Below are positions 49,637 to 60,579 of a stretch of 64,000 nucleotides of DNA, piece after piece. This DNA is from Lysobacter antibioticus (GTDB taxonomy: Bacteria > Pseudomonadota > Gammaproteobacteria > Xanthomonadales > Xanthomonadaceae): contig NZ_CP013141.1 in NCBI RefSeq assembly GCF_001442535.1, positions 1,424,069 through 1,488,068 of the forward strand. Reading direction: 5' to 3'. Every line of letters starts with the position of its first letter. Positions within the stretch are counted from its first letter, which is position 1. The notes beneath the pieces were generated by a model. It was given only the letters and a program-made list of their open reading frames with translations. It ran no database searches and had not been told where the DNA came from. The position numbers and the translations under genes were made by a program.

Positions 49637-50680
49637 ATGATCGTCGCTAACAATGACCGGCGTAACAGCCGGCTGTCCGCTGTAATGCAGGTCTCCGCCG
49701 TGATCGCGCTGCGATGCGCGCTGGCGGCCTGCGGAAAGAAGGAAGACGCCGCACCGGCCACGGACGCGGCGCCCGCGACCGCGGCCACCGCTCCGGCGGT
49801 GACGGCGCAGACCGCCGTATCGGCCAAGGTCTCGGCCTTGTCGGTCGAGCAGCTGCGCGAGGCCGCTCGCAAGGCCTATGTGGAGAACCGCCTGTACGCG
49901 CCGGCCGAGGACAACGCCGTCGAGTACTACCTCGCCCTGCGCGAGAAAGCCCCGGCCGACGCCGTGGCCTCGAGCGCGCTGACCGACCTGCTGCCGATGA
50001 CGGTCATCGCGACCGAACAGAGCGTGGGCCGCGAGGACTTCGCCGAAGCCCAGCGCCTGGCCGCGCTGATCGAACGCGCCGACCCGCAACATCCGGCGGT
50101 CGCCCGCCTGAAGGCGAGCATCGGCACTTCGCAGGACGCCCTGGCCAAGCGCGCCGAGCAGGAAAAGCTGACCGCCGAAGAGCAGCTCAAGAAGCAGGCC
50201 GAGCTGGAGAAGCAGCGCCAGACCCAGCAGCAGCAGCAACAGCAGCAGGCCGCCCAGCAACTGGCGACCCAGCAGGCCGCCGAACGCCAGGCGGCGACGC
50301 AGCGCGAAGCCGAGCAGCGTGCGGCCGAGCAACGCGCCGCCGAGCAGCGCGCCAGCGAACAGCGCAGTGCCGAGCGTCCGGCCCCGACCGAGCGTGCGGC
50401 GACGGCGTCGACCGCGACCCCGGCCAGCGAACTGCGCGCCGTTTCGACCCCGGCTCCGCGTTACCCGCCGGAAGCCTTGCGCGCCGGCCAGTCGGGCGAG
50501 GTCCAGGTCGAGTTCACCGTCGGCACCGACGGTTCGGTCACCGCCGCGCGCGTGGTCCGTTCCAACCCGGCCCGCGTGTTCGATCGCGAAGCCGTCAACG
50601 CGGTGCGCAAGTGGCGTTTCCAGCCGGTCCCGAGCCAGGTCACCACCCGGCGCACGATCGGCTTCAACCCGGGCGGTTGA
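49637..50680 (+). CDS. TonB-family protein with lipobox
   Basis: A 347-residue protein. The signal ends in ALAACGKKED, a lipobox with Cys32, so it may be a lipoprotein rather than anchored by a TonB-type helix. A helical segment (about 60-165) is followed by a Gln/Ala/Glu-rich coiled stretch of about 90 residues with a run of eight glutamines. The C-terminal domain is TonB-like: PAPRYPPEALRAGQSGEVQV and VRKWRFQPVPSQ. AGGGGAG precedes the ATG by nine bases. No exbB/exbD is adjacent. Partner receptors unknown. Confidence 0.82.
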   Translation: MIVANNDRRNSRLSAVMQVSAVIALRCALAACGKKEDAAPATDAAPATAATAPAVTAQTAVSAKVSALSVEQLREAARKAYVENRLYAPAEDNAVEYYLALREKAPADAVASSALTDLLPMTVIATEQSVGREDFAEAQRLAALIERADPQHPAVARLKASIGTSQDALAKRAEQEKLTAEEQLKKQAELEKQRQTQQQQQQQQAAQQLATQQAAERQAATQREAEQRAAEQRAAEQRASEQRSAERPAPTERAATASTATPASELRAVSTPAPRYPPEALRAGQSGEVQVEFTVGTDGSVTAARVVRSNPARVFDREAVNAVRKWRFQPVPSQVTTRRTIGFNPGG

Positions 50681-50711
50681 TCCGCGCGGCGTTCGCCGTC
50701 ATCGCAAAACG

Positions 50712-50739
50712 AAAAAGCCCGGCGCGAGCCGGGCTTTTT
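50712..50739. terminator. Bidirectional terminator
   Basis: AAAAAGCCCGGC, loop GCGA, GCCGGGCTTTTT. It serves the convergent TonB-like and natB-like genes. Confidence 0.9.
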
Positions 50740-50857
50740 CTTGGTGGGTGTGGCGATGAAGTCCGATCCGCGGGCGGCGATGCAGCCGGCCCGGCCGGTC
50801 AGCGCTGGCCGGCTCAACCAAGCCCGGCCCAGCCCAAGGCCGCCTACAGCGGCCGAA

Positions 50858-52041
50858 TCAGCCCGATATCGCCAGCGTCTCGTTGTGATAACGGCGCACC
50901 GCCGCGAACCACAGCAGCGCCGCCAGGGCGAAGGCCGTGGCCAGGTACACCGCCCAGATCTGGCCGGAGATCGCCTCGCCGCGGATCACCTTGAGCAGCA
51001 ACTGGTTCTGCGCCAGGAACGGCACCGCGAACTGCCACAGCTGGGTCTTGAGCGGGTTGACCATCAACACGAAGGTCGGCAGCAGCGGCATCAGCATCAG
51101 CCAGGTCATGTGGCTCTGCGCTTCCTTCAGGCTCTTGGCCGCGGCCGAGAGATAGGTCAGCAGCGCGGTGCCGATGAAGGACATCGGCAGCAGGATCAGC
51201 AGCATCTGGCCGATCGCCGGCAGGCTGACGTCGAGCATCTTGCCGATGCCGCTGCTCATCTGCGAGCTGAGCTTGAACGCGAACAGGGTCAGCAGCAGCG
51301 ACAGCAGGCCGAGGATGCAGGCCGCGGCGATCTTGCCGCTGACGATCGAGCCGCGTGAGGCCGGGGTGGCCAGCAAGGGCTCCAGCGACTGGCGTTCGCG
51401 TTCGCCGGCCGTGGCGTCGATGATCAGGTACGCGCCGCCGATGAACGAGGTCATGATCAGCAGGTACGGCAGCAGCGCCGACAGCACCAGGCCGCGCTTG
51501 GCCTCGGGCGTGGCGACGTCGCGGTCGCCGACGTTGACCGGCTGGGCGACCGTCGCGGCGATGCCGCGGGCGAGCAGGCGCAGCACGCCGACCTGGCGGC
51601 TATAGCCTTCCAGCGCCGCGCGCACGCGCCGGCTCGGGATCTCGGCGTCGCGGCGGGTGCTGTCCTGGACGATCTCGACCAAGGCCGGCTGGCCCTGCTT
51701 CCAGTTCTCGGCGTAGTCCTTGGCCACGATCAGGGCCACGTCGTGGTCCTGGTTCTGGATCGCTGCGTCCAGGTCGGCGGGCGCCGGGATCGCGACGATG
51801 TTCTGGGTGGCGAGGAACTTGATCAGGTTCGGCGCGTGCTCGGCGCCGCGCACCGGCACCCGCAGCTCGGTGTCGAGCTGGGTGCGCGCGCGGTTCTCGG
51901 CCAGCGCGCCCATGCCGAGCATCAGCAGCGGATACAGCAACGGCCCGAGCAGCAAGGCGATGGCGAGGGTACGGCGGTCGCGCGAGATGTCGCGCAGTTC
52001 CTTGCGGATCACCGCCCACATGGCGGAAAAGGCGGCAATGT

Positions 52042-52045
<4 letters not shown>
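50858..52045 (-). CDS. natB: ABC-2 transporter permease, NatB-like
   Basis: A 395-residue membrane subunit. An N-terminal helix (TLAIALLLGPLLYPLLMLG) precedes a large extracytoplasmic domain (about 50-175). Five or more helices follow from about 185 (ALLPYLLIMTSFIGGAYLII). ATAGERERQSLEPLLATPAS is the typical ABC-2 coupling segment. Its start overlaps the ATPase stop by four bases. Bacillus NatAB exports sodium; substrate here not proven. Confidence 0.88.
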
Positions 52046-52788
<743 letters not shown>

Positions 52789-52895
52789 GGCTTCCACGCG
52801 ATTCGGTGATGAGGGCAGGGAGTCGGAACGGCAGAGGTCGTCGGCATGGAGCGGGTCTCGTCGATTCCCGATGCCCCATTGCCGATTCCCGGTTC

Positions 52896-54449
52896 TTACG
52901 GCTCCCAGCCGTTGAAAGAGACGAACGGCGGCACGTAGCCGAGCGTGTCGAGGCAACGCGCATCGAGCTTCTTCGCGTCGGCGGTTTCGACGAACTGGCC
53001 GAGCAGCTTCGGCGTGCAGCCGATGCGCAGCGCGCCGTGGCCCTGGCCGCGCAGGATCAGGTGACGGCCGTTGGTCAGGTGTTTGACGACCTGGTCGCCG
53101 TAGCGCGGCGGCGTGACCGGATCGAGTTCGCCCGACAGCAGCAGGGTCGGCAGGCTCGACTTGAACGGTGCGTGGAAGTCCTTCGGCCGCTGCCCGGTCG
53201 GCCAGGCCTTGCACTGTGCGACCAGGGTCTTGCTCATGGCGTCGCCGATCACGGTGTCGGCATCGCTCGGATCGGGCTTGAGCAGGTCGACGTCCTCGGC
53301 GCAGATCACCGACAACTGCATGCCGTAGTTGAGTTCGTCGTTGAGCTGGTTTTCGATCATCTTCGACAGCGCCATCAGCGGCGCGTAGCGGCCCTGGTCG
53401 GCTTCGTTCAAGACCAGCGGCAACAGCGAAGCGGCTTCCGGCGCGTACGAGAACATCCGGGTCAGCATGCCGACCTGGGCCGCGCTGATCGGCGCGCGTT
53501 TCTGCTCGCCGGTGTGCGGGTCGCGGTAATCGACCTCGACCGGGGTCTGCAGGCGCGCCATCAGCTGGCGCAGCTGTTCGCGCGGTTCGCCGCCGAAGCG
53601 CGCGCGGCAGGCCGGGATCTGCTGGCACAGCTTGAACTGCAGGGCGAGGGCGTTGTCGAGATTGCGCGCGTGCTCGCTGCCGAGCACCAGCTCGTTCGGC
53701 ACCACGCCGTCGAGCACCACGCTGCGGGTGTGCTGCGGGTAGCGCGTGGCGTATTGCTGGGCGACGCGGGTGCCGTAGGACACCCCGACCAGGTCGATCT
53801 TGGCTGCGCCGATGGCGGCGCGCACGGCGTCGAGGTCGGCGATCGCGTCGCTGGTGGTGAAGCGGCTGGCGTCGACCTTGAGTTGCCGGGCGCAGCGCTC
53901 GACTGCCTGGACCGCGGCGTCGAACTGAGCGGCCTCGTCGCGGTGAGGCTGGTTTTCGCCGCTGGCGTCGCGGCAGGCCAGCGGCGAGGACTTGCCGGTG
54001 CCGCGCTGGTCGACCAGGACGATATGGCGGTGCTTGCGCACCTCGCGGAAGGCCGCGTCGACGGTCGGCCAGGATTCGGTTGCCGCCTGGCCGGGGCCGC
54101 CGGCGAGGAAGAACACCGGGTCCTCGGCGACGCCGGCCTCGTCGGTGGCCGGCAACCAGGCCAGGTTGAGCTTGAGCTTGCGGCCCTTGGGCTCGGCGGC
54201 GTTCTCCGGCACCTCGAATTGCGTGCACTGCGCCGCGATCGTGCCGCTGGTGTAGGGCGTGGACAGGGTGCAGGGATCGAACACGATCCGGCCGTAGTGG
54301 CGTTTGATCGCGTTGCCGTCGTGGCGTTTGGCGCTGTCGTTCGCGGAGCCGGCCTGGCCGCAGCCGCTCAGTGCGGCCGCCGCGAGCATCGCGGCGAGTC
54401 CGACGACCGCGAGGCTGCGCGGTCGGTATCCGTGTCGAAATAGGTGCAT
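52896..54449 (-). CDS. Alpha/beta hydrolase, TAP-like (S33 peptidase type), lipoprotein
   Basis: A 517-residue exported hydrolase. The lipobox LSGC is at Cys30. An alpha/beta fold with FFLAGGPGQAATESW (oxyanion loop) and DQRGTGKSSPL is followed by the nucleophile elbow GVSYG (Ser224). The acid is in LSGELDPVTPP and the His in RGQGHGALR. The C-terminal TAP-like domain has conserved Cys residues. Related enzymes are tripeptidyl or proline aminopeptidases. It lies 107 bases upstream of natA on the same strand. Confidence 0.88.
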   Translation of the reverse strand: MHLFRHGYRPRSLAVVGLAAMLAAAALSGCGQAGSANDSAKRHDGNAIKRHYGRIVFDPCTLSTPYTSGTIAAQCTQFEVPENAAEPKGRKLKLNLAWLPATDEAGVAEDPVFFLAGGPGQAATESWPTVDAAFREVRKHRHIVLVDQRGTGKSSPLACRDASGENQPHRDEAAQFDAAVQAVERCARQLKVDASRFTTSDAIADLDAVRAAIGAAKIDLVGVSYGTRVAQQYATRYPQHTRSVVLDGVVPNELVLGSEHARNLDNALALQFKLCQQIPACRARFGGEPREQLRQLMARLQTPVEVDYRDPHTGEQKRAPISAAQVGMLTRMFSYAPEAASLLPLVLNEADQGRYAPLMALSKMIENQLNDELNYGMQLSVICAEDVDLLKPDPSDADTVIGDAMSKTLVAQCKAWPTGQRPKDFHAPFKSSLPTLLLSGELDPVTPPRYGDQVVKHLTNGRHLILRGQGHGALRIGCTPKLLGQFVETADAKKLDARCLDTLGYVPPFVSFNGWEP

Positions 54450-54693
54450 GTCCGTTTCTCGTTCCCAGGCGGTGCGCCTTCAAGAATGACAGACGGGCGC
54501 GATGGGAAAAATGTGACCGGACCGAATGCACGGACTTCGACGCCGGGTTTTACCCTCGAAGCCGGGGAGGGCGCTGGAGCCGGATCGAAGCGGGATGCAG
54601 GCGTCGGGGTGCAGGCATGACCGTGCCGACGACGCAGTGCCGGCGGCGCGAGGCCCGGCTCCGCGCTGCGGCGCCGGGTCGCGCACGCGGCGC

Positions 54694-55440
54694 TTACTTC
54701 GAGGAGACGTACTTCTCGCGGCGGATCTGCGGCACCGGCAGGCCGTAGCCCTTGAGCGCCTCGAAGCAGGTGTCGACCATGTTCGGGTTGCCGCACAGGT
54801 AGGCGATGTCGCCCTCGGCGTTCGGCGCGAACTCTTCCAGGAACTGCTGGACGTAACCCTGGCGCACGTCCGCGTGCGGCTGCTCGGGCAGCTCGCGCGA
54901 GAAGCAGGGCACGAAGCGGAAGTTCGGATGGCGGTCGGCGAAAGCGCGGAAGTCGTCGCCGTACAGCAGCTCCACCGGCGAGCGTGCGCCATACAGCAGC
55001 ACGACCTCGATGCCGCGCTCGCGGATCAGCGCTTCCAGCTGCGGCAGCATCGCCCGGTACGGGGTCACGCCGGTGCCGGTGGCGATCAGCAGGTAGCGGC
55101 GATTGCTGTCGGCCGGGTTGAGGCAGAAGCGGCCGAACGGCCCGCTGGCCTGGACCAGGTCGCCGTCGCCCATGCCCTCGAACAACGCCGTCGCAGCGCC
55201 GCCGGTGACGTAGCTGACCGCGATCTCGACCGTCTCGCCCGGGCCCAGGGCGTGGTCGTGGATGTTCGCCAGCGAGTAGCTGCGCTTGGTCGCGGTGCCG
55301 TCGGCGTACTGGAAGTGAACCTGGATGAACTGGCCGGGGATGTAGTCCAGCGGCTCGCCGTCGTCGCGCAGGAAGACGTAGTGGCCGACGGTCGGGGCCA
55401 ACATCCGGCGCGAAACGAGTTTGAGCGGAAACTGCTTCAT
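54694..55440 (-). CDS. fpr: Ferredoxin--NADP reductase
   Basis: A 248-residue flavoenzyme that shuttles electrons between NADPH and ferredoxin or flavodoxin. The FAD site has KRSYSLAN (R-x-Y-S motif) and the GPFGRF loop. The NADP site has LIATGTGVTPYRAMLPQL and YLCGNPNMVD. Length equals bacterial Fpr. It ends in Lys. Gap to the hydrolase 244 bases, nothing seen there. Confidence 0.95.
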   Translation of the reverse strand: MKQFPLKLVSRRMLAPTVGHYVFLRDDGEPLDYIPGQFIQVHFQYADGTATKRSYSLANIHDHALGPGETVEIAVSYVTGGAATALFEGMGDGDLVQASGPFGRFCLNPADSNRRYLLIATGTGVTPYRAMLPQLEALIRERGIEVVLLYGARSPVELLYGDDFRAFADRHPNFRFVPCFSRELPEQPHADVRQGYVQQFLEEFAPNAEGDIAYLCGNPNMVDTCFEALKGYGLPVPQIRREKYVSSK

Positions 55441-55667
55441 GGAGATCGTGCTTCTGGATCGTGCCGTCTAAGGCGCGTGGGCGTTCGGACGCGTAGGGCG
55501 ACCCGGGCGATGGTCGGTGCGGCCGTCTGGTGCAAAGTCTGGGGACTGTGCGGGGCTGCGCAACGCGGGAATTCGCAACAGTCTGTGACCGGAGCGCCAC
55601 CGCGGGGCCGCCTATACTAAGGCATTCGCCGCGGGGCCCGCGGCCAGGCTTCCCGAGAACACTCCGA

Positions 55668-56654
55668 ATGACCCAGTCCCAGGCCGCTTCCCCAGCGGCA
55701 TCGGCCGAGCCGGTGCCGGCCCTGTGCGTGCGCGCATTGCGCAAGACCTACGACAACCGCGTCCAGGCCCTGAAGGGCGTGTCCCTGAACGTGGCCCCGG
55801 GCGACTTCTTCGCCCTGCTGGGCCCCAACGGCGCCGGCAAGTCGACCCTGATCGGCATCGTCAGCTCGCTGGTCAACCTCAGCGAAGGCTCGGTGTCGAT
55901 CTTCGGCACCGACCTGGCGACCCAGCGCGAGGCGGCGATGCGCCTGATCGGGCTGGTGCCGCAGGAGCTGAACTTCAATATGTTCGAGAAGCCCATCGAC
56001 ATCCTCGTCAATTACGCCGGCTTCTACGGCGTGCCGAGGGCGGTGGCGCTGCAGCGCGCCGAGGAGGAGCTCAAGCGTGCCCAGTTGTGGGAAAAGGCCA
56101 ACATGATGAGCCGCACCCTGTCGGGCGGCATGAAGCGGCGGCTGATGATCGCCCGCGCCATGATGACCCGGCCGCGCCTGCTGATCCTCGACGAGCCCAC
56201 CGCCGGCGTCGACATCGAGATCCGCCGCGGCATGTGGAAGACCCTGCGCGAGATCAACGCCGCCGGCACCACCATCATCCTGACCACCCATTACCTGGAA
56301 GAAGCCGAAAACCTGTGCCGCAACCTGGCGATCATCGACCAGGGCCGGATCGTCCAGCAGGGGCCGATGAAGACCCTGCTGGCGATGCTCGACGTCGAAG
56401 GCTTTCTATTCGACATCGACGGCGTGCTTCCGGCGGCGTTGCCGCAGATCGAGGGCACCACCGTGGTCGCCACCGACGACCACACCCTCGACCTGGAAAT
56501 GCCGCGCGCGATGGACCTCAACCGGGTCTTCGCCGCGCTCGGCGAGGCCGGCATCCGGGTGCGCTCGATGCGCACCAAGTCCAACCGCCTGGAAGAACTG
56601 TTCGTGCGCATGATCAACCAGCCCGAAGCCGCGCAGACGGAGACCGCCGCATGA
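55668..56654 (+). CDS. yadG: ABC transporter ATPase, YadG-like
   Basis: A 328-residue ATPase. Walker A GPNGAGKSTLIG, signature TLSGGMKRRLMIAR, Walker B LLILDEPTAGVD, His switch TTHYLEEAE. A C-terminal accessory domain of about 90 residues follows. Close to E. coli YadG, which is somewhat shorter (about 308). Its stop overlaps the permease start as ATGA. Confidence 0.93.
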   Translation: MTQSQAASPAASAEPVPALCVRALRKTYDNRVQALKGVSLNVAPGDFFALLGPNGAGKSTLIGIVSSLVNLSEGSVSIFGTDLATQREAAMRLIGLVPQELNFNMFEKPIDILVNYAGFYGVPRAVALQRAEEELKRAQLWEKANMMSRTLSGGMKRRLMIARAMMTRPRLLILDEPTAGVDIEIRRGMWKTLREINAAGTTIILTTHYLEEAENLCRNLAIIDQGRIVQQGPMKTLLAMLDVEGFLFDIDGVLPAALPQIEGTTVVATDDHTLDLEMPRAMDLNRVFAALGEAGIRVRSMRTKSNRLEELFVRMINQPEAAQTETAA

Positions 56655-57460
56655 GCCAGACCCTGCCCGCGGCCGTCGCCGAACCCACCCCGATGCGCCG
56701 CAACCTGGTCGCGCTGGGCACCATCGTCCGCCGCGAAGTGATGCGCATCCTGCGCATCTGGGGCCAGACCCTGGTGCCGCCGGCGATCACCATGACCCTG
56801 TACTTCCTGATCTTCGGCGGCCTGATCGGCTCGCGCATCGGCGAGATGGGCGGCTACAGCTACATGGAGTTCATCGTCCCCGGCCTGGTGATGATGAGCG
56901 TGATCCAGAACAGCTACGGCAACATCTCCTCGAGCTTCTTCGGCGCCAAGTTCGGCCGCCATGTCGAGGAGCTGCTGGTCAGCCCGATGCCGAACTGGGT
57001 GATCCTGTGGGGCTACGTGGCCGGCGCGGTGTTGCGCGGGCTGATGGTCGGCGTGATCGTGCTGTTGATCGCCATGTGCTTCACCTCGGTGCGCGTGCCG
57101 CATCCGCTGGTGACCCTGACCACGGTGCTGCTCGGCGCGACCATCTTCTCGCTGGCCGGCTTCGTCAACGCGGTGTACGCGAAGAAGTTCGACGACGTCG
57201 CGATCGTGCCGACCTTCATCCTGACCCCGCTGACCTACCTGGGCGGCGTGTTCTATTCGGTCAAGCTGCTGCCGGCCTGGGCCGAGGCGGCGACCCACGC
57301 CAACCCGATCTTCTACATGGTCAACGCCTTCCGCTATGGCCTGCTCGGCAGCAGCGACGTGCCGCTGTGGGTGGCGTATGCCTTGATGATCGGTTTCGTG
57401 GTGGCGTTGTCGTCGTTGGCGTTGTGGTTGCTCAAGCGCGGTGTCGGTTTGCGCAGCTGA
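56651..57460 (+). CDS. yadH: ABC-2 transporter permease, YadH-like
   Basis: A 269-residue membrane protein with six helices. IVRREVMRILRIWGQTLVPP is the N-terminal elbow helix; YMEFIVPGLVMMSVIQNSYG and PTFILTPLTYLGGVFYSVKL are typical of YadH/NodJ permeases. Paired with the overlapping ATPase. Exported substrate unknown. Confidence 0.93.
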   Translation: MSQTLPAAVAEPTPMRRNLVALGTIVRREVMRILRIWGQTLVPPAITMTLYFLIFGGLIGSRIGEMGGYSYMEFIVPGLVMMSVIQNSYGNISSSFFGAKFGRHVEELLVSPMPNWVILWGYVAGAVLRGLMVGVIVLLIAMCFTSVRVPHPLVTLTTVLLGATIFSLAGFVNAVYAKKFDDVAIVPTFILTPLTYLGGVFYSVKLLPAWAEAATHANPIFYMVNAFRYGLLGSSDVPLWVAYALMIGFVVALSSLALWLLKRGVGLRS

Positions 57461-57639
57461 GGCTGCGTCGCGGCTTCCGCCTTTGTAGGAGCGATGTGAG
57501 TCGCGACTCCGGAACGCGCAGAGTCCGCAACGCCTTCGTCATTGGTCGAAGGGGTTAATCATCGCAGGAGTAGGAGCGGCGCAAGCCGCGACCGTTCGCT
57601 CGGCCTTCGGTGTTGCCGTCGTCGTTTTTGCCGTTGCTG
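57461..57639. repeat. REP-like copies after yadH
   Basis: REP palindromes at about 57485-57510 (TGTAGGAGCGATGTGAGTCG) and 57570-57597 (AGTAGGAGCGGCGCAAGCCG). Then GTTGCCG-type sequence leading into the composite element. No gene. Confidence 0.7.
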
Positions 57640-58196
<557 letters not shown>

Positions 58197-58319
58197 GCAT
58201 CGCCGGGCGCCTGAATGCACGCACGCCGACATTGACCCCTCGTGCACCGCGGCTGCGTTACAACGTCCGCCGCACCGGTCATGATCCGGACCGGTCCCAC
58301 GTTACCCAGGAGAATCCCC

Positions 58320-58853
58320 ATGCGCCTGATCCCTCTCGTTGCGATCGTGTCGATCGCGTTCGCCGCCGGTTGCGCGGCTCCCGACCAGGCCAAGGACACG
58401 GTGACTCCCGACGCGACTACGAGCGCGACGCCGGCGAGGAGCGCGACGCCGACGAGCGATCCGGGGCCGGCGGGCCGGCCGATGGGCAAGATCGGTGCCG
58501 ACCAGGTCGGCAAGGTCAGTCCGGTGCCGGCGTTCAAGGGCTTCGGCGAGCACTGGGGCATCGAGATCCAGGCCACCGGCGAGAGGTCGCACAAGGTCGA
58601 GCTGACCTGGGGCAGCGGCAGCGAGAAGGCCAGCGGCACGGTCGACTACAAGGGCCAGCCGGCCGACGCGCCGGATTCCTTGATCGTGTTGAGCGGCGAA
58701 CTTGCGACGAAGCAGGGCGCCAAGCCGATGGTGGTCGAGATCAGTCGTAAGGACTGCACCGACGACGGCGACGGTGCGCACCAGCACGGTGTGCAGGTGA
58801 CCGTCGACGGCCTGCCGCAGATGCGCGGTTGCGGCGACCTGGCGATGTACTAA
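58320..58853 (+). CDS. Small lipoprotein, Cys...GCG family
   Basis: A 177-residue exported protein. Lipobox FAAGC with Cys near residue 18, then a Thr/Ala/Pro-rich linker. The domain from about 66 has PVPAFKGFGEHWGIEIQ, then SRKDCTDDGDGAHQHG and PQMRGCGDLAMY at the end. The C...GCG pair and W motif recall COG3650-like periplasmic domains and are shared with three small genes nearby. AGGAGA six bases before the ATG. Confidence 0.72.
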   Translation: MRLIPLVAIVSIAFAAGCAAPDQAKDTVTPDATTSATPARSATPTSDPGPAGRPMGKIGADQVGKVSPVPAFKGFGEHWGIEIQATGERSHKVELTWGSGSEKASGTVDYKGQPADAPDSLIVLSGELATKQGAKPMVVEISRKDCTDDGDGAHQHGVQVTVDGLPQMRGCGDLAMY

Positions 58854-58882
58854 GCGCCACGCCTCGATCCTGTGGAAAACGA

Positions 58883-58908
58883 ACGGCCCGCTGCGAGCGG
58901 GCCGTTTC
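58883..58908. terminator. Bidirectional terminator-like hairpin
   Basis: AACGGCCCGCT, short loop, AGCGGGCCGTTT between convergent genes. Confidence 0.7.
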
Positions 58909-58934
58909 GTGTGCCGTGCGCTGCCGGCAGATCG

Positions 58935-59807
58935 TCAGGCTTGCACGGCCGGATAACGCCTGCGGTGCAACCACACCACCAGCAGCGACGCCAGCACCGG
59001 CGCGACGAACAACAGCAGCAATACGATGACCAGCAGCTCGGCCATGCCGAGCTTGTCGCCCAACAACACCAGCGGCAGCGCCGGCAGCACGATCAGCACC
59101 GGCGTCAGCAGCGCGGAGATCAGGGCCGGCATCGCGCCGCTGCCGCGGCGAACGGGCAACAGCGCCCAGCACAAGGCGTGCACGGTGCCGATGCCGAGCG
59201 CGGCGAGGGTCATGCCGTGACGTTGGGCGTTGTCGTCCAATGCAGTGAACCGGCTCAGGCTGTGCTGAAGCAGCAACAACACGCCGGCGCAGACGCCGAA
59301 GGCGACGAGCGCGCCGATCAGGCGACGTTGCCCGCCGCTCCAGATCACCGGCGTGGGGCCGCGGCCGCCCACGGCGAAGGCGACCGCCAGGCCGATCGAC
59401 GAGGTCACCACCACCTTGGCGGCGTTGAGCGGCGGTACCCAACGATAGAGCGCCATCGCCGACAGGTTGTCGCTCAAGGCCTGCATCGCCTGCATGACCG
59501 CGATCGACCACAGGTAACCCAGGCCGAACACCAAGGCCACCGCGACCAGGAGCGCGGCCCAGGCGCGTTGCGGCGGGCCGCGACGCGCGATAGTCGCGCT
59601 GGCCAGGGCGAGATTGACGCCGATCAACAGGCCGATGCCGCATAGCCATTCCAGCCAGCTGTAGATCTGGTTGGCAGTGCCGTCGGCGCCCTCGGGCAGG
59701 GGATGCTCGACCTGCGAGACCAGGAAGAACGCGCCGGTCAGCACGAACACGCAAGCGGCAAGCGCGAGAGGAAACCAGGCGGGCGACCGCGATGCGGGGT
59801 GATCCAT
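58935..59807 (-). CDS. Integral membrane protein, unknown
   Basis: A 290-residue protein with about eight hydrophobic segments, for example WFPLALAACVFVLTGAFFLV (11-30) and LGMAELLVIVLLLLFVAPVL near 250. No catalytic motif or family recognised. A polar segment YRWVPPLNAAKVVVTSSIGL lies mid-protein. It is convergent with the lipoprotein gene. Confidence 0.75.
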   Translation of the reverse strand: MDHPASRSPAWFPLALAACVFVLTGAFFLVSQVEHPLPEGADGTANQIYSWLEWLCGIGLLIGVNLALASATIARRGPPQRAWAALLVAVALVFGLGYLWSIAVMQAMQALSDNLSAMALYRWVPPLNAAKVVVTSSIGLAVAFAVGGRGPTPVIWSGGQRRLIGALVAFGVCAGVLLLLQHSLSRFTALDDNAQRHGMTLAALGIGTVHALCWALLPVRRGSGAMPALISALLTPVLIVLPALPLVLLGDKLGMAELLVIVLLLLFVAPVLASLLVVWLHRRRYPAVQA

Positions 59808-60093
59808 GAAGTCGATCCTTGCGGGGGGCAGGCGAGCGGTGGGCGACGAAGGCGGCCCAGTCTAGTGCCTGTCCCGCCGTCGTCCCAGGACGTTCGTCCG
59901 CAGCCTCCGCTTGCGCGCGCGAGCAGAAGGCCGGCCCCGCCGCCTCCTGCCGTGGAGTCATGCATGCGCCGTCGTTTCGCCTTGATCGCGACAACGGGCC
60001 ACGCCCGATCCGATGGCGGCGTTTCACGGAGGCGGCGACGCCTCGTTGGTAGCCATACCGGCGGCACCACGTCGCCCCCCACAGGAGTCTCTT
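59808..60093. other. Divergent intergenic region
   Basis: The gap between the membrane protein and the exported protein gene. No clear repeat or promoter hexamers were found; open frames are shadows. Confidence 0.4.
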
Positions 60094-60546
60094 ATGCGCA
60101 TCATGTTCACCGCCGTCGCCGGACTGGGCTTGGCCGCCGCTCTCGCAGCGGCGCCCGCGCCCGCTCAACAGATCACCTTCCCGGCGCCGGCGTTCCGCGG
60201 CGGCGATGCCACCACCTGGAACGTGGCGATGCTGACCCAGCCGGATTCTTCGGTCGACTACACCCTGACCGTACCGGAATCGACGACGCCGCTGAAAGGC
60301 AAGCTGCAGCAGAAGGCCGCTTCGGGCATGGGCGATTACCTGCTCGTCGGCAAGCTCGGCAACGACCCCAAGGCGCCCGGTCTGACCGTGAAACTGCAGC
60401 CGGTTCCGCTCGGCCAGCAGTGCAAGGACGGCAACGACAAAACCCGCGGCAAGTACGGTCCCTACGACTACAGCGTCGTCCTGACCCCGGCCAAGCTCGG
60501 GCCGTGGAAGGTCTGGACGGGCTGCGGCAACTTCACCATGAAGTGA
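60094..60546 (+). CDS. Small exported protein, paralog 1
   Basis: A 150-residue protein. Signal peptide MRIMFTAVAGLGLAAALAAA cut near PAPAQ. Mature part begins ITFPAPAFRGGDATTWNVAM and ends with a Cys in GQQCKDGND and VWTGCGNFTMK. AGGAG six bases upstream of the ATG. Convergent with tatD. Unknown function; the two Cys could form a disulfide. Confidence 0.75.
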   Translation: MRIMFTAVAGLGLAAALAAAPAPAQQITFPAPAFRGGDATTWNVAMLTQPDSSVDYTLTVPESTTPLKGKLQQKAASGMGDYLLVGKLGNDPKAPGLTVKLQPVPLGQQCKDGNDKTRGKYGPYDYSVVLTPAKLGPWKVWTGCGNFTMK

Positions 60547-60579
60547 GTTCGCGACGCCCGCTACCGGCGGCGCGAAGTC

